Shown here one piece after another: positions 54,286 through 64,000 of a stretch of 64,000 nt of DNA. The notes under the pieces are model-generated. The model saw only the letters and a program-made list of their open reading frames with translations. It did not search any database and was not told the DNA's origin. The translations under genes and the position numbers were made by a program. Origin of the DNA: Ignavibacteriales bacterium (lineage in GTDB: Bacteria; Bacteroidota; Ignavibacteria; UBA10030; SZUA-254); the NCBI GenBank assembly GCA_016214905.1, contig JACRMQ010000007.1, forward strand, positions 1,191,695 to 1,255,694, written 5' to 3'. Each line of letters begins with the position of its first letter. Position 1 is the stretch's first letter.

Positions 54286-55893
54286 TTATTTCTGGGAGAT
54301 TAAATGCACTTTCCATTGATTCTGTTCGATAATACTGTCGACTTCAGCATGAGGAGTCAGATATAACGCGAGAAATTTATAAATTGAATCTATTGGAATT
54401 TCAACCACCTTTGTTTGCGTAATCCTGTCATTCGGATTTGAAGGAAGCGACGGGAGATAACATCCTGCATCTTCGCATTGCTTCAAGATTTTTGGATGCG
54501 CGATCACGAGATTCACACCACGATTGACAAGGTAATTAAACGTCGACATCCGTTGATGCCCCGGAGTGATTCCCGTTACTGCCCCTTCTCTTGCGATATA
54601 TCGGTCGTTCAGTCCGTACATATCAATCGATCGGAGTTCTGAAAAATATGGTATGGCACCTGCTGCTGTGACTCCGATAGTCATGTTTTTTACATGGTTG
54701 AAATATTGATGTAATGATTTCCCGATCCCCGACCAATTTTCATCTTCAGCGAAAAGATGATTGTGAAGATTGTGTATCGGCTCGATACGTTCATCTTTAT
54801 CAAGCGCGAATGTTAAAGCATGGTGAACCGATCCGGAAAGAATGAGAAAGGTCAACACCCACTGGTAAATCCGATTTTTGATAAAGTAAAAGATCACCCA
54901 ACCAAAAAGAATAAAAATGAAAGGCATAATAGGAACAAAAAATCTGAATTCCATAAAATCCCCGCCGATTTTAATCACGTACGCGAGCCATAAACCGATC
55001 AGCGAGCAGAGAAGGATTATGTGTGAAATTTTATTTTTGAATATCGATTTCACTGCAAAAATCGAAATGATTGAAATAGGAAACAACAAATAACTGAAGA
55101 TAAATGTCGATACATATTTCAATCCTTTGAGCGGGGAAGTGATTGCAGAAGCTTTGACGTAAAAGGTGTTCGGTAAAATATTGCCGTAGTATGATAGCTT
55201 CCATAACAACCACGATCCCACTATGATCATAATCGGTGCCGTAAGAAATAGTGAATACCTGATTTTTATTCGGGCAGGAAAATTAAGCGAGAATATTTTA
55301 TTCCCGATAAATATCGTCAATAACAAAATAACTATTCCCGAATCGAGACGGGTTAGAATGGCGAGTGCAAATAATATTGAAGTAACGAACAGATATTTAT
55401 GTTCAAAATTGGAGCCGATTGTTATTTTCAGTGTAAAATAAAAACCAAGAATTAACAGAGCAGTTTGCATTTGTGTTTCAAGCCCGCCTGTTGCATATGA
55501 TAAAAATGTGTAATTCAAACCGAGTAAGAGCATAACTATGAATGACATCTCTTTTGTTTCGAAAAGCAGACGAGAAGTTTTGTAAGTTGTTATTATTGAA
55601 ATTGTGAAAAATATTAATCCCAACAGATACGCACAAGTGATCGGGTTAATGCCGGAAATTATTCCTCCACTAATCAAGATTGTCCATAGAAAGTTTGTAT
55701 ATCCCTCAACCCGCTCGTTTGAATTCCAGACAAGACCTTCACCATTGATGAAATTTTGAGCGTACCTGAAAGATATGAATGCGTCATCTTGAATGAACCG
55801 TTGCGACCATGCGAACGCAACCAGCAGGACGATCGTAAAAATGAAGATAACTGAATAATATTTTTGATAAAAAGCAAACAAACTTCCGAGCAT
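54286..55893 (-). CDS. Polytopic GT-C-like membrane glycosyltransferase
   Basis: About 535 aa from ATG 55893. The frame extends 25 codons further up but that part is basic and unlike a signal. About 10-12 membrane helices. The first periplasmic loop has QDDAFISFRYAQNFINGEGLVWN (in part) followed by VEGYTNFLWT. This pattern is common to a widespread GT-C family related to lipid-linked-sugar transferases (GT39 or arabinofuranosyltransferase-like); the DD would be the catalytic/metal acid pair. The last 130 residues are soluble (SIDMYGLNDRYIAREGAVTG, in part). Donor and acceptor are unknown. Stand-alone. Confidence 0.7.
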   Translation of the reverse strand: MLGSLFAFYQKYYSVIFIFTIVLLVAFAWSQRFIQDDAFISFRYAQNFINGEGLVWNSNERVEGYTNFLWTILISGGIISGINPITCAYLLGLIFFTISIITTYKTSRLLFETKEMSFIVMLLLGLNYTFLSYATGGLETQMQTALLILGFYFTLKITIGSNFEHKYLFVTSILFALAILTRLDSGIVILLLTIFIGNKIFSLNFPARIKIRYSLFLTAPIMIIVGSWLLWKLSYYGNILPNTFYVKASAITSPLKGLKYVSTFIFSYLLFPISIISIFAVKSIFKNKISHIILLCSLIGLWLAYVIKIGGDFMEFRFFVPIMPFIFILFGWVIFYFIKNRIYQWVLTFLILSGSVHHALTFALDKDERIEPIHNLHNHLFAEDENWSGIGKSLHQYFNHVKNMTIGVTAAGAIPYFSELRSIDMYGLNDRYIAREGAVTGITPGHQRMSTFNYLVNRGVNLVIAHPKILKQCEDAGCYLPSLPSNPNDRITQTKVVEIPIDSIYKFLALYLTPHAEVDSIIEQNQWKVHLISQK

Positions 55894-56182
55894 TTTAAGC
55901 TTACCTCTGGATAATGAGAAGTGCTTCCGCCAACATCGTCCGACAATAACAAATATTACTCCCGGCATCCTAAACTCAACTTATAATTAATGATGTTACG
56001 GAAAATTTAAATCAAGGTCAAGCGATGAATAAAAATAATATAATTATTCATCTAATTACGTAATTTTTCAAAGCGTGAAGTTTGATAAATACTTGCTTTT
56101 AACAGCGAAAAGGTTAAATTTTGATATCCGGTAAAACTGATTTCATCAAATTAAAGTAATATAAATCCGATAGGGTAATTTA

Positions 56183-58984
56183 TTGGAGAGATCCAAATCG
56201 AAAAGAAAAAATGGCATCCTAATACGCGGTGCCAGGGTCCATAATCTCAAAAATATTTCGCTCGAGATTCCGAGGAATAAATTTGTGGTAATCACAGGTG
56301 TAAGCGGTTCAGGGAAATCGAGCCTCGCCTTCGATACTATTTATGCGGAGGGACAGCGCAGGTTTGTTGAATCGCTATCATCTTATGCCCGACAATTTTT
56401 GGAAAGGATGGACAAACCTGATGTCGATTTCATCCAGGGTATCAGTCCTGCAATCGCAATCGAACAAAAAACATCTACCCGTAATCCACGTTCGACCGTT
56501 GGCACTACCACCGAAATTTATGATTACCTTCGTTTACTATTCGCCCGAATCGGGAAAACGGTATGTCCGAAATGCGGAAAATTTGTGCAGAAAGATTCAG
56601 TAAGTAGCATTTTGGAAAAACTTAAATCGATTAGCGTCGGGCAGGAAGATATTAAATTATATATTTTATTTCCAATTCATCACCATAAAGATGCTACCCC
56701 TAAACGAGAGTTCGATAATCTTAAACGACAAGGATTTTTCAGGTTCCTTTATAAAAATGAAATTATTGATTTGAATGAAAAACCGATTCCTCCAAGAGCA
56801 AAACTTAACGAAGTGTTGACCCTGGTGGATCGGTTGATTTATCGTCGGGATAAAATTGATAATCGAATTGCCGATTCGATAGAAACGGCATTCACGCACG
56901 GCTCCGGATACGCTGTGATAAAATTAGTCTCAAGCGGTGAAGAGTTTCGCTTCAACCAGCATTTCGAGTGTTCATCGTGCGGTATTCGGTTCGAAGAGCC
57001 GGATCCGCGACTTTTCTCTTTCAATAATCCATTCGGTGCCTGTACTAAGTGCGAGGGTTTCGGCCGCGCTGTTGGTGTTGATATGGACCTCGTTGTTCCG
57101 AATAAAGATTTATCCATTCGCGATGGCGCAATTCAAATTTGGAATACACCTAAATGGCATTCGTGGCTGGGTGCGCTTCTCAGGATTGCTTACGACGAAA
57201 AAATTCGCGTGAATATTCCGTATCGCGATTTGACCGACAGGGAAATAAGCATAATTGAAAATGGCACCGGCTATTATAAGGGAATCCGAGATTTTTTCAA
57301 GATGGTTGAACGGAAAAGTTATAAAATTTATTATCGGGTTTTACTGAGCCGTTACCGTGGATACACCGATTGCGATCTGTGCGGCGGGTCGAGGTTGAGG
57401 CCCGAAGCGCTCAACATCAAAATCGACGGTAACACCATTCATGATGTGGTGCGGATGACGATTAATGAATCCCGGGAATTATTCCGGAATCTAAAATTAT
57501 CCGATTATGATTTTGAAATAGGGAGAAGAATTTTAGATGAACTCAAGAAACGGTTGGGATATCTTGTTAACGTAGGAATCGGTTATCTTACTCTTGATCG
57601 GCTTTCTTCCACTTTATCGGGAGGGGAATCGCAGCGGATAAATCTATCGACCGCTCTCGGTTCATCTCTGATCGGCTCGCTCTATGTTTTGGATGAACCA
57701 AGTATCGGATTGCATCCTCGCGATAATGAGAAACTCATAAGTATTTTGAAATCGTTACGCGATGTTGGTAATACGGTGATCGTTGTTGAACATGATGCCG
57801 ACATGATGAAATCTGCCGATGAAATTGTTGACATGGGTCCGCGGGCGGGTGAATTCGGCGGTGAAATTGTTTTTCAGGGCGATTATAAAAAATTGTTGAA
57901 GAATAAAAATTCACTTACAGGCAAATATTTATCCGGGGAGTTAGAAATTCCTGTTCCGTCAAAACGACGCAAACCGAAGCAAAAGAAAATCATAATTAAA
58001 GACGCATCCGAACATAATCTCAATGGTATCGATGTTGAAATTCCATTAAATCTATTCGTTGCTGTAACAGGTGTGAGCGGTTCCGGCAAAAGTACACTCA
58101 TTCACGAGATACTTTATGCCGGACTGAAAAGAATCAAGGGAGATTTTTCGGAAAAAGTTGGACATCACAAAACAATCATTGGTGCGGAAGCGGTTGAGGG
58201 CGTGGAATTGGTCGATCAATCTCCAATAGGCAAAACGCCTCGCTCCAATCCTACTACCTACATAAAAGTATTCGATTTAATTCGTGATTTATTCGCATCA
58301 ACACAATCGGCGAAGGTGCACGGATTCGCTCCCGGACATTTCTCTTTCAACGTTCCCGGGGGCAGATGCGAAACGTGCAAAGGAAGCGGCACACAAACAA
58401 TCGAGATGCAGTTCCTTGCCGATCTCGAGTTGACTTGCGAGGTATGCAAAGGAAAAAGATTTAAGAAAGAGATCTTGGAGATACGTTTCCACGATAAGAA
58501 TATCGATGATGTTTTGAATATGACAGTGACAGAAGCAATCCACTTTTTCGGATCGCACGCGGTTGGAAAACGTGTGGCAAAACGACTTCAGGTGTTAGAT
58601 GATGTTGGACTTGGCTACATTCGGCTTGGGCAATCGGCAACAACTCTTTCGGGTGGTGAAGCGCAGCGAATCAAGCTCGCATCGCATCTCGGCAATCAAG
58701 ATGAACAAAAACATACACTTTTTATTTTCGACGAACCTACAACCGGACTTCATTTAGATGACATAGCAAAGCTGCTTAAATGTTTCGACGCTCTGATTGA
58801 AAATGGTAACTCGGTTCTTATCATCGAGCATAACATGGATGTAATCAAATGTGCCGATTGGATTATCGATCTCGGTCCCGATGCGGGTGATGAAGGAGGA
58901 AGAATTGTCGCGGTTGGAACACCTGAAGAAATTGCGGAATGTAAGAGATCGTATACGGGAGAGTTTTTGAAGAAATATATTTAA
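56183..58984 (+). CDS. uvrA: Excinuclease ABC subunit A
   Basis: 933 aa. Damage-recognition ATPase of nucleotide excision repair. Two ABC modules: Walker [13 protein letters not shown] near residue 40 and [12 protein letters not shown] near 635; signatures [11 protein letters not shown] and [11 protein letters not shown]; zinc-binding cysteines CPKC, CSSC...CTKC and CETC...CEVC. The start must be the TTG at 56183: a stop lies four codons upstream in frame, and no in-frame ATG precedes the conserved [12 protein letters not shown]. The GGG at 56173-56175 lies 7 nt upstream as a possible ribosome site. uvrB and uvrC are not in the window. Confidence 0.97.
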   Translation: MERSKSKRKNGILIRGARVHNLKNISLEIPRNKFVVITGVSGSGKSSLAFDTIYAEGQRRFVESLSSYARQFLERMDKPDVDFIQGISPAIAIEQKTSTRNPRSTVGTTTEIYDYLRLLFARIGKTVCPKCGKFVQKDSVSSILEKLKSISVGQEDIKLYILFPIHHHKDATPKREFDNLKRQGFFRFLYKNEIIDLNEKPIPPRAKLNEVLTLVDRLIYRRDKIDNRIADSIETAFTHGSGYAVIKLVSSGEEFRFNQHFECSSCGIRFEEPDPRLFSFNNPFGACTKCEGFGRAVGVDMDLVVPNKDLSIRDGAIQIWNTPKWHSWLGALLRIAYDEKIRVNIPYRDLTDREISIIENGTGYYKGIRDFFKMVERKSYKIYYRVLLSRYRGYTDCDLCGGSRLRPEALNIKIDGNTIHDVVRMTINESRELFRNLKLSDYDFEIGRRILDELKKRLGYLVNVGIGYLTLDRLSSTLSGGESQRINLSTALGSSLIGSLYVLDEPSIGLHPRDNEKLISILKSLRDVGNTVIVVEHDADMMKSADEIVDMGPRAGEFGGEIVFQGDYKKLLKNKNSLTGKYLSGELEIPVPSKRRKPKQKKIIIKDASEHNLNGIDVEIPLNLFVAVTGVSGSGKSTLIHEILYAGLKRIKGDFSEKVGHHKTIIGAEAVEGVELVDQSPIGKTPRSNPTTYIKVFDLIRDLFASTQSAKVHGFAPGHFSFNVPGGRCETCKGSGTQTIEMQFLADLELTCEVCKGKRFKKEILEIRFHDKNIDDVLNMTVTEAIHFFGSHAVGKRVAKRLQVLDDVGLGYIRLGQSATTLSGGEAQRIKLASHLGNQDEQKHTLFIFDEPTTGLHLDDIAKLLKCFDALIENGNSVLIIEHNMDVIKCADWIIDLGPDAGDEGGRIVAVGTPEEIAECKRSYTGEFLKKYI

Positions 58985-58985
58985 T

Positions 58986-59040
58986 AGTTATGAGTTATGA
59001 GTTATGAGTTGTGAGTTGTGAGTTGTGAGTTATTAGTTAG
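58986..59040. repeat. Heptamer tandem repeat (AGTTATG/AGTTGTG)
   Basis: About seven degenerate copies of a 7-bp unit (AGTTATG then AGTTGTG) directly after the uvrA stop. The unit and copy number look like replication-slippage DNA. Confidence 0.75.
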
Positions 59041-59055
59041 ATAGTTTTAATAACG

Positions 59056-59112
59056 AACATCGAATATCCATTATCCAACATCTAACATCCAACATCTCAT
59101 ATCCCACATCTG
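59056..59112. repeat. Degenerate AACATCC/AACATCT repeat tract
   Basis: About seven imperfect copies of a 7-9 bp unit (ACATC plus spacer) in the same convergent gap, running up to the stop of the beta-barrel gene. Confidence 0.65.
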
Positions 59113-59116
59113 CTTC

Positions 59117-59740
59117 TCACCACGCGCTTCCAAAACTGAGCGATATATAAACTCCGCCGAATTCTTTCATCTGCTTATTCCACATACTCTGTAAACCGGA
59201 ACGGTAGGGGATAATGTAATAACGAATGTTCAATCCCAACAATGTAGAGCGCTCAGAGCCGAAGTACGCGCCGAATCCGATATATCCGCCGGCGGTATAT
59301 TTAGGACTGCCGCTGCTGAGGTCTGTGAAAAAATCGTGTTGGTAGGGAAACATATAAATCATAGTTGGTCCAACCGCTCCGTTGATGTACGGACGGAAAT
59401 TATCCACGATATCATCTTCGAACAAACGGTACTGGGCACCGATGAATAAAGGCAGTACGAGAAACCGGTTTGTTTTGCCCTGTGTAAATGTTTGACCCGT
59501 GTAGTAATCTACATAATCCACTTCGTTCTCGTCGCTCGCTTCGGAGATTGAAAAATCTATGAAAGCCGAGAGGTTGTTCGAGTATTCATGCCGATAAAAT
59601 GTTCCGAAGCCGAGTCCGCCTGTGGAGACAAGTATATCGATCCCCATCGCGTGTTTTCGCAATGTTGTGTCTTGGGCGTTAAGCGGTATTGTTATCAGTA
59701 TTGCGGCGCTTAGGAAAAATATTTTCAAATTCTTAATCAT
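59117..59740 (-). CDS. Outer-membrane beta-barrel-like hypothetical protein, 207 aa
   Basis: Signal peptide about 1-22 (IPLNAQ cleavage). The mature part is Gly/Tyr/Phe-rich with alternating strands (GGLGFGTFYRHEYSNNL, LFIGAQYRLFEDD, GGYIGFGAYFG) and ends in VYISLSFGSAW, in line with OmpW/OmpA-like eight-stranded barrels. Family not pinned down. It is 28 bp downstream of rlmI on the same strand and may share its transcript. Confidence 0.7.
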   Translation of the reverse strand: MIKNLKIFFLSAAILITIPLNAQDTTLRKHAMGIDILVSTGGLGFGTFYRHEYSNNLSAFIDFSISEASDENEVDYVDYYTGQTFTQGKTNRFLVLPLFIGAQYRLFEDDIVDNFRPYINGAVGPTMIYMFPYQHDFFTDLSSGSPKYTAGGYIGFGAYFGSERSTLLGLNIRYYIIPYRSGLQSMWNKQMKEFGGVYISLSFGSAW

Positions 59741-59768
59741 ATCGATAGCTATTCAATAATAATAACAA

Positions 59769-60938
59769 TTATTCCACAAAAAATATTCCGAACTTGAGGT
59801 ACTTTGTTTCGGGCATAGCGATAAGAACCGGATGATCAGGCGCGGCGCCATGCCACTCCAATAATGAAATACGTCGTCCAAGTTCACGCGCGCTATCATT
59901 TATTATCTCTAAAAAAGTTTCTTCGGTGATGTTGTACGAACACGAAGCAGTTGCCAGTATACCACCGGGTTTTAATATTTTCATCGCGTTGGTGTGGATT
60001 TCTTTGTAACCGCGTCTTGCTTTCCTTACGGTCTTTTTACTCTTGGCGAAAGATGGAGGATCGAGATTAATAACATCGAATTGCTTTTTATCTTTTACAG
60101 CTTGATCTAAATATACAAAGGCATCGCCGGTTTGAAAGCGGACAATCTTATCGAGGTTGTTCAATGCCGCATTATTTTTTGCCCGCTGAATAACCGATTC
60201 CGAAATATCGATACCAAGCACACTCTTAGCTCCAGCGTATCCTGCATGCAGCGTGAATCCGCCCTCGTTGCAGAAACAATCGAGCACGTCTGCTTCTTTA
60301 ACATAACGGCGGAAGGCAGTGCGGTTTTCACGCTGGTCAAGAAAGAATCCGGTCTTTTGCCCTTCCAATAAATCTAGTGTGTATTTAACCTTGTACTCAG
60401 AAATTGTAACAGGTTCAACAGCACCGCGGAGAATTCCTTTCCTTTGTTCCAAACCTTCAATAAGGCGGATAGGAGCTTCGTTCCGCTCAACGATCCCTTT
60501 CGGTTTGAATAAAGAATCGAGAACGTCGCAGATGAGAGTCATCCGTTTATCCATCCCGACAGAAAAAGTTTGGATTGAAAAATAATTGTTGAACCGGTCT
60601 ATTATTAAACCGGGGAGTGAATCTCCTTCACCATGAATCAGACGGTAGGCGTCTGCCTCTTTGTAAATTTTTTGTCGAAGAGAAAACGCCGCTTCTATCC
60701 GCTTTTTAAAAAACTGGAAGTCGATATCTTCTTTTTGATGAGAAAGAAGTCTGACGGCTATAAGTGAGTTCGGATTGAATATCCCGATTCCTAAAAATTT
60801 ATTTTGATGGTTAAGTAATTCAACTATATCGCCTGACTGCGGTTCGCCTTTAATCTCGGCAATTTCGTTGCTGAACGCCCAGAGGTGACCGTTTGTAATG
60901 CGGTGGTCTTCGTTTTTCTTGAGTATAATTGTTTTCAT
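59769..60938 (-). CDS. rlmI: 23S rRNA m5C methyltransferase RlmI-like
   Basis: 389 aa. N-terminal PUA domain (HRITNGHLWAFSNEI, FNPNSLIAVRLLS), EEHEA-like middle segment, then a class I SAM methyltransferase with VLDCFCNEGGFTLHAG, GIDISESVI, the NLDPPSFAKSK catalytic motif IV and ATASCSYNI with the catalytic cysteine of m5C enzymes. E. coli RlmI modifies C1962 of 23S rRNA; the same site is likely here. Divergent from the TonB receptor gene. Confidence 0.92.
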   Translation of the reverse strand: MKTIILKKNEDHRITNGHLWAFSNEIAEIKGEPQSGDIVELLNHQNKFLGIGIFNPNSLIAVRLLSHQKEDIDFQFFKKRIEAAFSLRQKIYKEADAYRLIHGEGDSLPGLIIDRFNNYFSIQTFSVGMDKRMTLICDVLDSLFKPKGIVERNEAPIRLIEGLEQRKGILRGAVEPVTISEYKVKYTLDLLEGQKTGFFLDQRENRTAFRRYVKEADVLDCFCNEGGFTLHAGYAGAKSVLGIDISESVIQRAKNNAALNNLDKIVRFQTGDAFVYLDQAVKDKKQFDVINLDPPSFAKSKKTVRKARRGYKEIHTNAMKILKPGGILATASCSYNITEETFLEIINDSARELGRRISLLEWHGAAPDHPVLIAMPETKYLKFGIFFVE

Positions 60939-61111
60939 GATAAGGTAAGATAAGAAGGGAGAGGGTTATTTCCAATTGGATGGCAAAATAAACGGTAGCG
61001 AAAATTGATATTTATCATTGCAACAATTATATTCTCAAATCGTAATGAGAGTGGTTATCAAAAATGATTAGTTCTAAACGTTCTTGTAGCATAATACATA
61101 AGGATTTTCGT

Positions 61112-63628
61112 ATGAAAAGTTACAACATTTTTCTTACCATTCTATTTACGATCGCGTCTTTTGCTCAACAACATAAAGGGAACATCACGGGAAAAGTTGT
61201 CGATTCAAAAACAATGGAACCCGTTCCATCCGTTCATATAGTAGTTATTGAAAAATCAAATATTGGAACAGCATCCGATCTTGAGGGCATATTTAAAATC
61301 AACGATATCGATGTCGGGACTTATAGTCTTCGAATTTCAGCGGTCGGATACTCAACTCAAGTTATAACGAATATTGTTACAACCACGGGACGGGCGACAC
61401 CGATATTGATAAAGCTCGACGAAACAGTTGTTGAGTTGGGAGAAGTTACAACCAACGCATCTTACTTCAGCCGCGCACAGCAAATGAGTCCGGTAAGTTC
61501 AAACCTCATCGATCGTTCCGACGTGCTTCGTTCGCCCGGCGGTATTCAAGATGTTCAACGTGTTGCACAAAATCTGCCCGGAGTAGCAAGTTCAACCGAT
61601 AACATCAACGAACTAATTGTCCGCGGTGGCGCGCCTTACGAAAATCTCACAATCATGGACAACATGGAAATCCCTTCCATCAATCATTACTCAAATCAAT
61701 TCAACTCTGCCGGACCGATTAACATGGTGAACGCTGACATGATAGAAGATGTAAAATTTTCTTCGGGCGGATTCCCCGCGCAGTACGGTGATAAATCATC
61801 GTCGGTAATGGATCTCACAGTTCGTGAGGGAAACCGAAGTAAAGCTTTCGCCTCAAAGACGTCGATGAATATGGCGGGTGTCGGAACACTCGTCGAAGGT
61901 GGCTTTGCCGATGGAAAGGGTTCATATATTTTATCCGCACGCAACAGTCTTCTGGAAATTATCGACAAGGTCGTTGGTATATCTAAAATCTCACTAACTT
62001 CAATTCCAAAATATTGGGATTTGCAATCCAAATTCACTTACGATCTTTCTCAGTCACATAAACTTATGCTCAATGTTCTTTACGGTGACAGTCGTATCAA
62101 CATAGAAGGTGATCCTGAAGCGAAGGATGAACTCCGCAAGAACACTATTGATTCCTCAAGTGTTGAGGTCGTTTACCCTGCAATAAAACAACATGGCGTT
62201 GGCTTGAGTCTTCGAAGTTTGTTGGGTAAAGATGGATATTCTATCGCAACGATTTACTCTTCTGGAACATCAGTTGATGAAGATGTGCGAGAAGACTTCG
62301 CAGTGCGCACACGGGACTCACAAGGAGAAACTCAATCTCATCAGATTCTGAATACGATACCAACCTTTTCAAACCACGCGGTGGAATCGTTTCTTGGAAC
62401 GAAGTACGAATTATTTTATCAGATTCATCCACTTCATGCGCTTTCTCTCGGCGCGCAATTTCAAACCATAAGCAAGTGGAAGAACGATGTTTGGTTTGCA
62501 GCAGATACATCTCAATTCGATCTTAATAGAGACGGTACGTTTGAACCCAATCTAATTATTGTGCCGGAAGGATTGTACCGCACAAACTATAAATTTGGAG
62601 CAGCAAGCAGATATTATACATATATAAGCGATAGGTTTTCAATCTCGTCTCAACTCGCGTTAACATTCGGTCTTCGATACGATCACTTCACTTACTCAGG
62701 AAGAGGAAACCTTTCCCCGAGGGGAAGTATTTCATATCAAATTGTTCCATCGGCAAGCACTATCACGTTTGCAGCGGGTGAATATTACCAAACCCAGCCG
62801 TTCCCATATTACGGCGATAGGCGACAGTTAAATTACAACAAAAATCTTGAGAACATGAAATCAACTCACTACGTTTTAGGGTACGAACATATTTTCGATC
62901 ACGGTTTGAAGGCGAGTATCGAGACATATTTCAAATCGTACAAGAAAGCAGGAGTATCGGAGGATTTTATCTACTCGGCAATAGATACCTTCTGGTCAGA
63001 TAAAATGCTTGCCATTGGTGAGCGGTATGCATATGGTCTTGAGTTCTTTCTGGAACAAAAACAAGTTGAGGAATATTTCGGAACACTGAGCATCTCACTC
63101 TCCAAAACAAAAATGAAAGACCCAAGAATACCTAAAATTGTTGATTGGTATTCTTCGGAATATGATTACCCGGTAGTCATCACCGCGCTTGCCGGAAAAG
63201 TTGTGAAGGGAGTACGCGATTGGTGTAACAATGCACCATTCTTCATTAAATATCCATCATACATTCTTCCATTGTCAAACGAAATGGAAATAAGTTTCAA
63301 GTACCGATTTCAGTCCGGCAGACCTTACACACCGCTGGAATACATTACATGGAAACAGGATAGAGAAGGTGGAGTTAAGTGGTCAAGGGGTTCATGGATA
63401 TCAACGCCTAATGAAAATTCTGCACGCTACCCAAACTACAGCCGGCTCGATCTTCAATGGCTGAGTAGATTTTATATGACAGGATGGAACATCAATGTTT
63501 ACGTTGCACTCATGAATGTTACCAATACAAAAAATGTTTTCTACGAAAATCATAGAAGCGATGGGACCGTAGAAACAGTGTATCAATTCTCATTCTTTCC
63601 AGTATTGGGTGTAGAAGCGGAATTTTAA
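61112..63628 (+). CDS. TonB-dependent receptor with carboxypeptidase-regulatory-like domain
   Basis: About 838 aa from ATG 61112, which has AAGGA 6 nt upstream; an in-frame ATG at 61064 adds 16 unlikely residues. Signal peptide about 1-18. A carboxypeptidase D regulatory-like domain lies at about 22-105 (GKVVDSKTMEPVPSVHIVV). A plug domain (about 125-240) has VQRVAQNLPGVASS and RGGAPYENLTIMDNMEIP. The rest is the 22-stranded barrel, ending in FFPVLGVEAEF. No SusD partner follows, so it is not a classical SusCD pair; the ligand is unknown. A membrane protein gene starts 24 bp later and may be co-transcribed. Confidence 0.9.
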   Translation: MKSYNIFLTILFTIASFAQQHKGNITGKVVDSKTMEPVPSVHIVVIEKSNIGTASDLEGIFKINDIDVGTYSLRISAVGYSTQVITNIVTTTGRATPILIKLDETVVELGEVTTNASYFSRAQQMSPVSSNLIDRSDVLRSPGGIQDVQRVAQNLPGVASSTDNINELIVRGGAPYENLTIMDNMEIPSINHYSNQFNSAGPINMVNADMIEDVKFSSGGFPAQYGDKSSSVMDLTVREGNRSKAFASKTSMNMAGVGTLVEGGFADGKGSYILSARNSLLEIIDKVVGISKISLTSIPKYWDLQSKFTYDLSQSHKLMLNVLYGDSRINIEGDPEAKDELRKNTIDSSSVEVVYPAIKQHGVGLSLRSLLGKDGYSIATIYSSGTSVDEDVREDFAVRTRDSQGETQSHQILNTIPTFSNHAVESFLGTKYELFYQIHPLHALSLGAQFQTISKWKNDVWFAADTSQFDLNRDGTFEPNLIIVPEGLYRTNYKFGAASRYYTYISDRFSISSQLALTFGLRYDHFTYSGRGNLSPRGSISYQIVPSASTITFAAGEYYQTQPFPYYGDRRQLNYNKNLENMKSTHYVLGYEHIFDHGLKASIETYFKSYKKAGVSEDFIYSAIDTFWSDKMLAIGERYAYGLEFFLEQKQVEEYFGTLSISLSKTKMKDPRIPKIVDWYSSEYDYPVVITALAGKVVKGVRDWCNNAPFFIKYPSYILPLSNEMEISFKYRFQSGRPYTPLEYITWKQDREGGVKWSRGSWISTPNENSARYPNYSRLDLQWLSRFYMTGWNINVYVALMNVTNTKNVFYENHRSDGTVETVYQFSFFPVLGVEAEF

Positions 63629-63652
63629 ATTTAGATGAAGGAGTTACTCAAA

Positions 63653-64000
63653 ATGGAATCCGAAAGTAAACTTAACTTCCGCCGTCTCGCAACTCCGATC
63701 ACTATTTTTGTTGCGTTCTGGACTCTTGGCACCGTCCTGCAAATAATAGGAGGCGGCTGGTTTTACTTTATCAACTTTGGATATATCGGAACTTCGGTCG
63801 GTGTGGGCATGGGACTTTACATGATACTTCCTCCGAAGAAAAAAGAGCGAGGACGAAAGTTGGCACAGCTCCTTGTAGGTATCTATATGCTTGGCTTCCT
63901 TGGATTAATTTTAAAAGAGAATATGCAAATTGAAGGTTTCTTTTTCTACCTTCTCACGGGGTTTATAGCAGGTGCCGTTCTTCATTACCTTGTAGCTAAA
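63653..64000 (+). CDS. Membrane protein, probably 4Fe-4S polyferredoxin type (runs off the right edge)
   Basis: The first 116 codons are present. The ATG at 63653 is chosen because AAGGAG lies 9 nt upstream; an in-frame ATG at 63635 overlaps that site. Three to four membrane helices are visible (TIFVAFWTLGTVLQIIGG, YIGTSVGVGMGLYMILP, LLVGIYMLGFLGLIL, FYLLTGFIAGAVLHYLV). From memory, this N-terminal pattern belongs to NapH/NosR-like membrane proteins whose 4Fe-4S cysteines lie further downstream, outside the window. That assignment cannot be confirmed here. Confidence 0.55.
   Translation, partial: MESESKLNFRRLATPITIFVAFWTLGTVLQIIGGGWFYFINFGYIGTSVGVGMGLYMILPPKKKERGRKLAQLLVGIYMLGFLGLILKENMQIEGFFFYLLTGFIAGAVLHYLVAK

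Noticed and set aside
58986-59112. CRISPR array
   Set aside because: Units are 7-9 bp with no spacers; no cas genes are near.
61064-61111. Upstream start of the TonB-dependent receptor
   Set aside because: It would place 16 polar residues ahead of the signal peptide; the ATG at 61112 has AAGGA correctly spaced.
1-64000. tRNA or rRNA genes, transposases, phage genes
   Set aside because: No T-loop-like GTTCRANNC with matching acceptor stems was found in the gaps, and no open frame resembled transposase, integrase or phage structural proteins.

Overview
The window is AT-rich, gene-dense bacterial DNA, mostly housekeeping genes. The best guess is an Ignavibacteria-like member of the Bacteroidota/Chlorobiota (FCB) group. 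Supporting signs are a secreted protein ending in an FPNPFNP-type type IX secretion sorting domain, a GldA/GldF/GldG-like ABC cluster, a DUF5916 outer-membrane protein, a TonB-dependent receptor with a carboxypeptidase-regulatory-like N-terminus, FKBP and DUF1684 lipoproteins, and separate heptose kinase and adenylyltransferase genes. Several promoters fit both a TTG-N17-TATATT pattern and the Bacteroidota TTTG/TAnnTTTG pattern. The genus cannot be fixed from this sequence alone.

Layout. 1-4045 (minus): a miaB, SPOR protein, sigma-54 activator, lptE, glycosyltransferase run tied to tRNA modification and envelope/LPS biogenesis. 4490-6666 (plus): phosphate acetyltransferase and a membrane acyltransferase-like protein. 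6729-8356: a small accessory patch with two orphan genes, a pair of direct repeats and three hairpin-forming palindromes. 8357-12472: anmK, divergent to nfo, amrS and a double-DUF309 protein. 12498-16302 (minus): a two-gene operon of long charged coiled-coil proteins, one of them a membrane protein with a TolB-like and TPR periplasmic part. 16490-25839: queF, then minus-strand DedA, RNase R, TamB and the two ADP-heptose genes. 26023-31348 (plus): an rRNA/tRNA methyltransferase and nuoABCDEF. 31395-35447 (minus): phosphatase, DUF1684 lipoprotein, GH13 enzyme, FKBP isomerase. 35604-38701: a lipoprotein and a large Asp-box propeller protein exported by T9SS. 38817-43611 (minus): aroK, beta-barrel protein, PpiD-like chaperone, a candidate structured RNA with a strong terminator, and an SQR-like flavoprotein. 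43779-46614 (plus): STAS protein, PEBP protein, prfC. 46684-49350 (minus): DUF5916 protein. 49565-54233 (plus): Gld-type ABC export cluster ending in a DUF4340-LysM fusion. 54286-55893: GT-C-like membrane protein. 56183-64000: uvrA, beta-barrel protein, rlmI, TonB-dependent receptor, and a truncated membrane protein at the right edge.

Most of the biology concerns building and servicing a Gram-negative envelope: LptE, TamB, the heptose enzymes, PpiD, FKBP, AnmK recycling, the SPOR and LysM proteins, and outer-membrane barrels. Respiration (complex I), acetyl-phosphate metabolism and nucleic-acid repair and modification make up the rest.

The least explained items are the coiled-coil/TolB-like operon (12498-16302), the structured RNA candidate (42302-42425), the repeat-bracketed orphan gene (7097-8046) with neighbouring palindromes, and the LysM-tethered Gld-type ABC cluster. 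No tRNA, rRNA, CRISPR array, transposase or phage gene was found.
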